Shown piece by piece: positions 58,768 to 64,000 of a stretch of 64,000 nucleotides of DNA; position 1 is the first letter of the stretch, and every line of letters begins with the position of its first letter. This stretch comes from Janthinobacterium sp. PAMC25594 (GTDB lineage Bacteria; Pseudomonadota; Gammaproteobacteria; Burkholderiales; Burkholderiaceae_D): NCBI RefSeq assembly GCF_019443505.1, contig NZ_CP080377.1, positions 3,410,001-3,474,000 on the forward strand, written 5' to 3'. Both the position numbers and the translations under genes were made by a program. The notes beneath the pieces are model-generated. The model ran no database searches. It was given only the letters and a program-made list of their open reading frames with translations, and was not told the origin of the DNA.

Positions 58768-58995
58768 TCATGCGCGCAACCCGAGTCGGCGCAATTCAAA
58801 TTTCAAGGCGACCTGCTGGCCTGACATCAAAACATGCTCTCCTTCGCGCCAATCGCCACAAGACACATCATCAGCATTTACACCAGCAGCGTGTAGCTCA
58901 TGAGCCAGGTCAAGCAAATCGAAGCGCTCGATGCAACGCCCATCTTCCATCTTGGCGGCGAAACCGGCATCAGTCAGGCGAACATATGTTTTCAT
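58768..58995 (-). CDS. Small phage-associated protein of unknown function
   Basis: A 75-residue protein (MKTYVRLTDAGFAAKMEDGRCIERFDLLDL...) with AAAGGA seven bases upstream of the ATG. It looks like a small soluble, regulatory-size protein; no family recognised. It lies between the two copies of the 17-base repeat, on the strand of the inovirus genes. Confidence 0.65.
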   Translation of the reverse strand: MKTYVRLTDAGFAAKMEDGRCIERFDLLDLAHELHAAGVNADDVSCGDWREGEHVLMSGQQVALKFELRRLGLRA

Positions 58996-59341
58996 TATTT
59001 TTCCTTTGATCATTGGTACGGGGCAACGATTCCCCATCGCCTTGTTCGCTTCGATGTCAGTGCCGACAGCTAGGTATTAGCGACTTTTCACGGCAAATTC
59101 TCGTTGATAAAACCGGTCAAGGCCGTCAAAGTTTCCTGACGGACGAAGCCCAAAATATGTACGCATAAACACTCAGAAGTCGAGTGCGCGTCGTGATTGA
59201 GCCGAGTTGCCATCCTCATTTAGTTGAGCCTTTACCCCGTTCAACGATCCCATGATAATCCCAGAATCGCAACAACATACGGCGATGAAACGTTCGTTCA
59301 TCAGCCTGTTGCAGCTGGCGCAAATCGCAATACAATTTACC
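58996..59341. other. Gap between secretin gene and small phage gene; holds a 29-codon frame
   Basis: No gene of normal size. It contains the second 17-base repeat and, on the minus strand, a 29-codon frame (59077-59166, MRTYFGLRPSGNFDGLDRF...) that starts inside the repeat. Whether it is translated is unknown. Confidence 0.4.
59161..59177 (-). repeat. 17-base direct repeat, copy 2
   Basis: Identical to 58683-58699. On the minus strand it supplies the start of the 29-codon frame at 59077-59166. Confidence 0.6.
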
Positions 59342-60631
59342 TTAGTCCTCTAAGACCTTTGCAGATACCACGAGCACTAGATCGGTCTGAGTCTTGCTGT
59401 CCGATCCAGCGGACCATGATGCAGGCAGGAAACTCAACCCAGATTTCGATTCCGACGCCTGGGTATCCTGCAATCCGCCCAACAGCATTACGTCACCGTC
59501 TTTGAGACCTACGGTGGTGGTCAACTGGCGCAGGATGAGTGTCGGCGACCCGACAAGCCCGCTACTATTTGCTTTAAAGCTACTGATCTGCGCATCCACG
59601 TCCAGGCTAATTTCTCCGTTCCCCAATACGCGAGGCAAGGCGTCAATGATGACCCCGGACGGCGTATACACGATGTTTTGAACCCGATTGCCTGCATTGT
59701 CGTTGCCACTACTGGAGACAGTGGCCGTCTTGTCACCCACCGTCAATTTAAGCTTGGTCCTGTCATAGCCAACAAGACGGCTGTTCGTAACCTGTTTGAA
59801 ACGGGTATCGCTGTTCAGCGCATCGATGACCAGCTCAAAGCGTGTGTTCTTCAGACTGATGACCGAACCCGAATTAGTTGTACCGAGCGAGGCTCCCAGC
59901 TTGGCCCCCAGAAAGGAAGCCGCCAATGAAATGCCACGGCCAGAACCGCTGCTGTTAGTGACTTCAATCCACGATGCCGAGACGTCGACCATCTTGGCGT
60001 GGGTGTCGAGACTGCGGCACAACGAAAGCATCTTGGAAACAGCTGCTTTAGAGCCAGTAAGCACCACCAATTCGCCAGCGACGGTGGCCGCCTTAGCACC
60101 GAAACCAGCGGCGACAACTGCGCTCACAAATTCGCTGGTCCTGTGAATGGGCGCAAAAAGTTCCGATTCTTCGTCCTCTTTCCGCGTTTGAAAACCTGCG
60201 GCATCTTGCACCACGTGACCATCGATGCCAATGGGCGCGATTTGCGGGCCAGTGAAGCTCAATGCCTGACTAGCCGAGTGCGCAGGTAGCGGCTGGCTCG
60301 CAATGACATCCTGATGGCCGCTCTCACGGTTCAGCGACAGGTAGTAGATACCGCCCTTGAGCGTCGTCGCAATTCCTTCGCGCAGGAGCAGGTCTTCAAC
60401 GAAGCGTGGCAACTCGGCGGCGTCGATGTTCTTTACTTTGATCGTAATTCGTTTGTCGATTCCGATAACGTCGGGGGATACCACGAAGTCCCTGTGCATG
60501 ATCGCCTTAAACATAGCTTCACCGAACGCCATCAGCGGCGTGGCATCGAAGCTCAATGAAACCGGAGCAGGAGCAGGTGCGGCAAACGCCAAGACCGGGG
60601 CGAGGATCAGGGCAGACAGGAAGCGTCTCAT
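59342..60631 (-). CDS. Inovirus secretin (pIV-like)
   Basis: A 429-residue secretin of the type II/III secretion and pIV family. The signal peptide is MRRFLSALILAPVLAFAAPA. N-domain segments (about residues 25-220) lead to the secretin domain with GVIIDALPRVLGNGEISLDVDAQISSF near 320-345 and TTVGLKDGDVMLLGGLQDTQ near 370-390. In filamentous phages this forms the outer-membrane exit channel for virions. The start has GAGGAGG upstream and overlaps the Zot gene stop by four bases. That the phage carries its own secretin, unlike Ff-independent phages such as CTXphi, suggests self-sufficient export. Confidence 0.9.
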   Translation of the reverse strand: MRRFLSALILAPVLAFAAPAPAPVSLSFDATPLMAFGEAMFKAIMHRDFVVSPDVIGIDKRITIKVKNIDAAELPRFVEDLLLREGIATTLKGGIYYLSLNRESGHQDVIASQPLPAHSASQALSFTGPQIAPIGIDGHVVQDAAGFQTRKEDEESELFAPIHRTSEFVSAVVAAGFGAKAATVAGELVVLTGSKAAVSKMLSLCRSLDTHAKMVDVSASWIEVTNSSGSGRGISLAASFLGAKLGASLGTTNSGSVISLKNTRFELVIDALNSDTRFKQVTNSRLVGYDRTKLKLTVGDKTATVSSSGNDNAGNRVQNIVYTPSGVIIDALPRVLGNGEISLDVDAQISSFKANSSGLVGSPTLILRQLTTTVGLKDGDVMLLGGLQDTQASESKSGLSFLPASWSAGSDSKTQTDLVLVVSAKVLED

Positions 60632-61782
60632 TGCGCACCTCCTCTGACCCACAGACCTGTCTCGATTTCGGCCTCCCAACCGCTGACACCAGACTTGAAG
60701 CGCAGCGGCGATATAACACGGCCATCGGAAAGAACCACGCTCACCGAACCGGAGTTGGTGAGAAACCCTTTGCCGGTAACGGTCTCGGAGAACTTGACCG
60801 GCTTGGCAGCATCGGCCACGGCGGCAGAGGGGGTGAAAAACATCGGTCCAAGTACATGAGAGCCTACGCCCCCGAGTACGAGGCCAAATATTAGAGCGAT
60901 TGCGAGAAACTTGGTCATGTGCTTGTGCGGTGGTTTGGGAGGAATCGGGCGGACTGCGAGAAGTTCGTAGTCCTGGGGAATACGTACAGGGCCAACGAAG
61001 CCAGGACGGATGCCAGTACGGGACTGTAAGTGCCAGCTAGGCAGCAAGCAGTGGATAGCGTGCGGATAGCTGTCCGAGAACACTTGTGTGGTGTTATAGG
61101 CGCGGTTCAGGTCATCGCCTCGGAAGTGCCAGCGGTCGGCGACGATGCCTTCCGGAGAGCAGCCAAGACGCACCACGCCGATATGCATGCGGGGCAGTGA
61201 GCCATCGCTGAAGCCAGCCGTGACCAGCTTGAAGGCGGCTGAAACAAACGGCACTTTCATCCGGTCGAGGCGGCTCATGCGCACCACGTACTCGAACAAG
61301 CTGTCTCGCAACTGCTTGTCAATCTGGCTGATGTTCTGGCAGATGAAGTACACGTCCCATCCGTACTTACGTGCATGGATCGCCCATTCCAGCAGCTCCT
61401 TACGTCCGCCAGCTTGGAAGTCCCGGGTATTCAACCAAGACGCGCATTCGTCGAGGAACAGCGCTCCGTTGTGCGACTCATCGAAACCGGGGAGAAGCTG
61501 CGGCGCGGGCGGCGTGTACTCAAACCCCTTGGAAGTGTATTTGAGCACAGGCTCGAAGTCGATGAAGCGGTTGCCTGAGCCGATGGCGTACAGGTCCGCC
61601 GACGTGGGTTTGTCCGGCACACGAATAACAGTTTGCTTCGACTGCCCCGGCATCATATGTTCCATGAACACGTCACAGTTTGTCGCAACGCGCTTGCCAG
61701 CGCGCAGGTAGTCGCGCAACAACTTCATCGCACCCTTGCCCTTGCCGCTTCCGAGCTTTCCGGTGATTGCGTAGACGGCCAT
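60628..61782 (-). CDS. zot: Zot/pI-family inovirus assembly ATPase
   Basis: A 384-residue zonular occludens toxin-domain protein. Walker A is GKLGSGKGK near residues 8-16 and Walker B is ALFLDECASWL near 121-131. A single membrane span (FLAIALIFGLVLGGVGSHVL) near residues 295-315 precedes a periplasmic tail, the usual pI topology. It drives virion assembly and extrusion at the inner membrane. GGAG lies about eight bases before the ATG. It is coupled to the secretin gene downstream. Confidence 0.92.
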   Translation of the reverse strand: MAVYAITGKLGSGKGKGAMKLLRDYLRAGKRVATNCDVFMEHMMPGQSKQTVIRVPDKPTSADLYAIGSGNRFIDFEPVLKYTSKGFEYTPPAPQLLPGFDESHNGALFLDECASWLNTRDFQAGGRKELLEWAIHARKYGWDVYFICQNISQIDKQLRDSLFEYVVRMSRLDRMKVPFVSAAFKLVTAGFSDGSLPRMHIGVVRLGCSPEGIVADRWHFRGDDLNRAYNTTQVFSDSYPHAIHCLLPSWHLQSRTGIRPGFVGPVRIPQDYELLAVRPIPPKPPHKHMTKFLAIALIFGLVLGGVGSHVLGPMFFTPSAAVADAAKPVKFSETVTGKGFLTNSGSVSVVLSDGRVISPLRFKSGVSGWEAEIETGLWVRGGAQ

Positions 61783-61783
61783 G

Positions 61784-61872
61784 TCACGGTCTCCAATAGC
61801 GCTTAGACGAGAACAAGCCGAAAACAAAACCAATAACAAAGCCGCTCAAAAAAAATATGAGAAATGTCATGA
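61784..61872 (-). other. Possible small membrane-protein gene interrupted in a T8 run
   Basis: An ATG at 61872 opens MTFLSYFF and then stops at the end of a run of eight T residues on the minus strand. The next frame carries on as LSGFVIGFVFGLFSSKRYWRP to a TGA at 61784, two bases from the zot start. One extra T would give a 29-residue hydrophobic protein with a basic tail, the size of pVII/pIX minor coat proteins. It may be a decayed gene or read by polymerase slippage. Confidence 0.35.
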
Positions 61873-62175
61873 TTAAACCAATTTATCCAAAGTGCGTTTC
61901 TTGTAGATGTAGAGCTGGCATGCCGTGTAGACGGACATGTAGCAACTCGCCAGCCCGTAAGTGGTCGGATTGAACCCAAGCGATAGGCCTACGGCAAACG
62001 AAGGATGCGACGTGCTGATCGCCTGAATAGCGGGACCGCACACGTACTGCGCACAGCCCTGTCCTGCGGCCCACAGAACGCTGACCATAAGCGCGAGAGT
62101 GGTGACGGCCCACACCTTCATGCCGATGTTGGATGTAGCGTTAAAGCCGATAAACGCTAAAATTGACTGGAACAT
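61873..62175 (-). CDS. DUF2523 inovirus minor coat protein (pVI-like)
   Basis: A 100-residue protein with three hydrophobic segments, about residues 2-12, 20-37 and 65-90, in the pattern of DUF2523 proteins (W...L.....G.......G.S......L......CY....YTACQLYIYKKR). In filamentous phages this gene between pIII and pI encodes the pVI-type minor coat protein that caps the virion with pIII. AAGGAAG precedes the ATG. It lies 12 bases after the preceding gene. Confidence 0.8.
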   Translation of the reverse strand: MFQSILAFIGFNATSNIGMKVWAVTTLALMVSVLWAAGQGCAQYVCGPAIQAISTSHPSFAVGLSLGFNPTTYGLASCYMSVYTACQLYIYKKRTLDKLV

Positions 62176-62187
62176 GGGACTTCCTTT

Positions 62188-62604
62188 TTATGCGGCCAGA
62201 GCGCCGCGAATTTGTTGAACACAGCCAAGTAGGCAGAAGAACGCCAGAACACCGTTGATGAACGTCATAAACACGTTAAATGGTCCACACACATCCATTT
62301 CCACCGACGCGGTGCCCGACGGATTGTCAAGCCTCGGGTTAACGCAGGTGGCGGTCGGGATGCTAGGAATAAAAGACCACCGGAAACTCATGCTGGTGTT
62401 AATGAACGACTTCGAGTAGTCGTCCCAGGAAGTACGACTGTCCTTGTATGCCTTTTCGGTAGAGATCATGGAACTATCGGCGGTCATATTCACCTCACAG
62501 CGTGGTTGCGAACTACCACCGCAAGCAGTGGCGACGGTTTGCCCCGATGCCGATATTGTCGCCAGAGCAATGACGAGAAAAATGAGAAAACGGATCATGG
62601 TCAT
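62188..62604 (-). CDS. Small phage protein paralogous to the C-terminus of the pIII-like protein
   Basis: A 138-residue protein with a signal peptide (about residues 1-20, ending SAS) and a C-terminal membrane anchor (FINGVLAFFCLLGCVQQIRGAL). Residues 75-138 resemble the last 70 residues of the neighbouring adsorption protein: RWSFIP.IPTA.CVNP.L.NP, VEMD.CG.FN.F and the final Q..I.A. It is therefore a shortened copy without the receptor-binding domains, perhaps a structural partner at the virion tip. Its start overlaps the stop of the larger gene by four bases. The split is not typical of Ff phages, where a single pIII is present. Confidence 0.78.
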   Translation of the reverse strand: MTMIRFLIFLVIALATISASGQTVATACGGSSQPRCEVNMTADSSMISTEKAYKDSRTSWDDYSKSFINTSMSFRWSFIPSIPTATCVNPRLDNPSGTASVEMDVCGPFNVFMTFINGVLAFFCLLGCVQQIRGALAA

Positions 62605-64000
62605 GCCTTAATCGCGTTCTGTACCTGCCTAACACACCCATACACACAGGCAATAGCCAGCACGGCATTAAGAAGGAACGTGAATTTATTGAAGCCTCCA
62701 CAGATGTCCATTTCGACAGGGCCTCCGGTAACAGGGTTACGAAGGGAGGGATTGACGCAGGCGGTAGTAGGAATCTGTGGGATGAACGACCACTGGAATT
62801 TATTCGGGTCGATGTTGTCCATCTTCCCCTTTAAGCCCACGTTGGCCTGATCGACACTGGCGCGCGAGGCAGCGTCCTTTTCCAGCATGTCGGCGTTAGT
62901 GTTAGCGACCATCGCACAAACACCCTGACCGGGTCCGCCGCAACCCAAGCCGTTGTTCGGATCAGGTGGTGGCGTGACAGTGGTATGTACGATGACGTAT
63001 CCTCCGGTACCTGGATCGTAGACGCCAGTGTCAAAACAAGTCTTGCCGCCATTCGCCTTGTTAATGCAGACATCAAATCCGTTACCAGCGTTGGCCTTAA
63101 CGTCGATGCTCGACTTGCCATCAGAACCTGGCACGCTCAGGCTAGAAGTGGACTCCATACCAGCACACCCCGGATTAGCGGGATCGGTCATGATCTGCTT
63201 GGTAGCCGGGTCAAACAGCATCTCGCAGGGGGTGTCCAACGGCTTCTTAACCTTGGTAGCGTCGGTAAGACTGCACCGGTAGTTGCCGTTGACGTCCTTC
63301 CCCCCATCCACATAACCAGGATCACAAGCCAAAGTCACATTGGTAGCTTGATCGAATAAATAAACGACGCTGACATAACGATAGACATTGCCAGTACAGC
63401 ACTCAATAACATGAGTGGTAGCAGACTTGCCACCTGTTAAGCGCCAAAGATAACTCTCCGTATCCCGGATAGGACCAACACAGTCTGGATATTGTTGATC
63501 CTCCTTAGTCACACATGTGGCATGCAGAGCAACAAAGGGAATGGCTAATGGAGATGCGGGTAGTTTTTGAGGAACAACCAAAATCCCGGTTACAACACCG
63601 CCAGCGGAATAAGAGCCATTGTATATAGAGCGCTGTACCCCGGCGTCCGTACCAGCGACTCCAACATTTGCCTGCGTCAGCACCCCGATATCAGATGGCC
63701 CAACAGGAACGCCAGGAATTTCCTGTGCACTGGCTGGAGGTCCTTTGCCGGAAGCCGCAATGACCGGCTTAGGCGTCACATCGCGCTTACCCGGTGCAGG
63801 ATCGTTGAACTTAGCAGGATTAGGATTCTCGCGCTTAGCATCTGGTTGGAGGTTAACCGTGAGGGCAGGCTTGGGCAACTGAGCGGCGGGAATGGGCGTC
63901 TTGGTCGTACATGGCGCGCTAAGCGCAAACTTATTACAGTCCCACCAGAACAGTGCGGCAAGGAAGCCGACCTGCCCGACAACCAGATCGGTAACGAGCA
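62601..64000 (-). CDS. Inovirus adsorption protein (pIII-like), start beyond right edge
   Basis: At least 466 residues; the reading frame is open to base 64000 and the first full codon pair is preceded by xTG, so the start may lie at 64001. Near the N-terminus a hydrophobic segment (VGFLAALFWWDC) suggests a signal or anchor. A proline-rich linker follows (about residues 30-80), then a cysteine-rich domain with ECCTGNVYRYVSVVYLFDQ and a GYVDGGKDVNGNYRC repeat region, a glycine-rich stretch, and a C-terminal domain with a membrane anchor (FTFLLNAVLAIACVYGCVRQ). This is the layout of a filamentous-phage attachment protein that binds the host receptor. Low similarity between such proteins makes host range unreadable. 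Confidence 0.78.
   Translation of the reverse strand, partial: LVTDLVVGQVGFLAALFWWDCNKFALSAPCTTKTPIPAAQLPKPALTVNLQPDAKRENPNPAKFNDPAPGKRDVTPKPVIAASGKGPPASAQEIPGVPVGPSDIGVLTQANVGVAGTDAGVQRSIYNGSYSAGGVVTGILVVPQKLPASPLAIPFVALHATCVTKEDQQYPDCVGPIRDTESYLWRLTGGKSATTHVIECCTGNVYRYVSVVYLFDQATNVTLACDPGYVDGGKDVNGNYRCSLTDATKVKKPLDTPCEMLFDPATKQIMTDPANPGCAGMESTSSLSVPGSDGKSSIDVKANAGNGFDVCINKANGGKTCFDTGVYDPGTGGYVIVHTTVTPPPDPNNGLGCGGPGQGVCAMVANTNADMLEKDAASRASVDQANVGLKGKMDNIDPNKFQWSFIPQIPTTACVNPSLRNPVTGGPVEMDICGGFNKFTFLLNAVLAIACVYGCVRQVQNAIKA

Overview
The window looks like a chromosomal segment of a betaproteobacterium of the order Burkholderiales, most likely Oxalobacteraceae (Janthinobacterium/Massilia-like). 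This rests on the high GC content, the kdsD-kdsC-lptC-lptA-lptB-rpoN-hpf and ptsN-hprK-rapZ blocks, the UbiE/UbiJ/UbiB cluster, a DUF3683 flavoprotein and an ECF42-type sigma factor. It is an inference from gene content and order, not from a marker gene.

Bases 1-8750 hold an aldehyde-detoxification pair (yqhD with a NemR-like TetR repressor, each behind the same TAGAC-N5-GTCTA operator) and a fatty-acid beta-oxidation operon: TetR regulator, acyl-CoA dehydrogenase, HAD/crotonase fusion, hotdog thioesterase and thiolase, followed by a separate enoyl-CoA hydratase. Bases 9000-27400 are mostly housekeeping genes on the minus strand: hslR, clsB/ybhP, nudB, aspS, a DUF502 protein, FmdB, the ubiquinone genes ubiB-ubiJ-ubiE, a Tim44-like protein, an ECF42 sigma/YCII pair, HIT, and a 1,346-residue FAD/Fe-S dehydrogenase. 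Plus-strand ilvA and queF follow.

Bases 30400-43200 carry the nitrogen-PTS and envelope block. ptsN-hprK-rapZ runs on the plus strand and hpf-rpoN-lptBAC-kdsCD on the minus strand, so a block that is usually collinear in Burkholderiales is split and inverted here. Between hprK and rapZ lies a 1.2-kb IS110-family element. Its ends, its circular-junction promoter and its bridge RNA, including target and donor guides, can be read directly from the sequence. It sits in the edge of a REP-like palindrome that its own target loop matches. Next come a KefB-type antiporter, a diguanylate cyclase, a MOSC protein, an asparaginase, a MipA-type porin, and a two-partner secretion locus. The exoprotein gene of that locus is broken by a single-base frameshift and is translationally coupled to an L,D-transpeptidase gene.

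From about 56140 to the right edge the DNA is AT-richer and foreign. It holds a two-gene cassette (DUF4365 nuclease-like protein plus an unrecognised 382-residue partner), a cluster of hairpins, small unknown genes, and the morphogenesis half of a filamentous-phage (inovirus) prophage: a pIII-like adsorption protein open at the right edge, a small paralogue of its C-terminus, a DUF2523/pVI-like protein, a Zot/pI ATPase and a secretin/pIV. The phage replication and major coat genes were not seen and should lie beyond base 64000.
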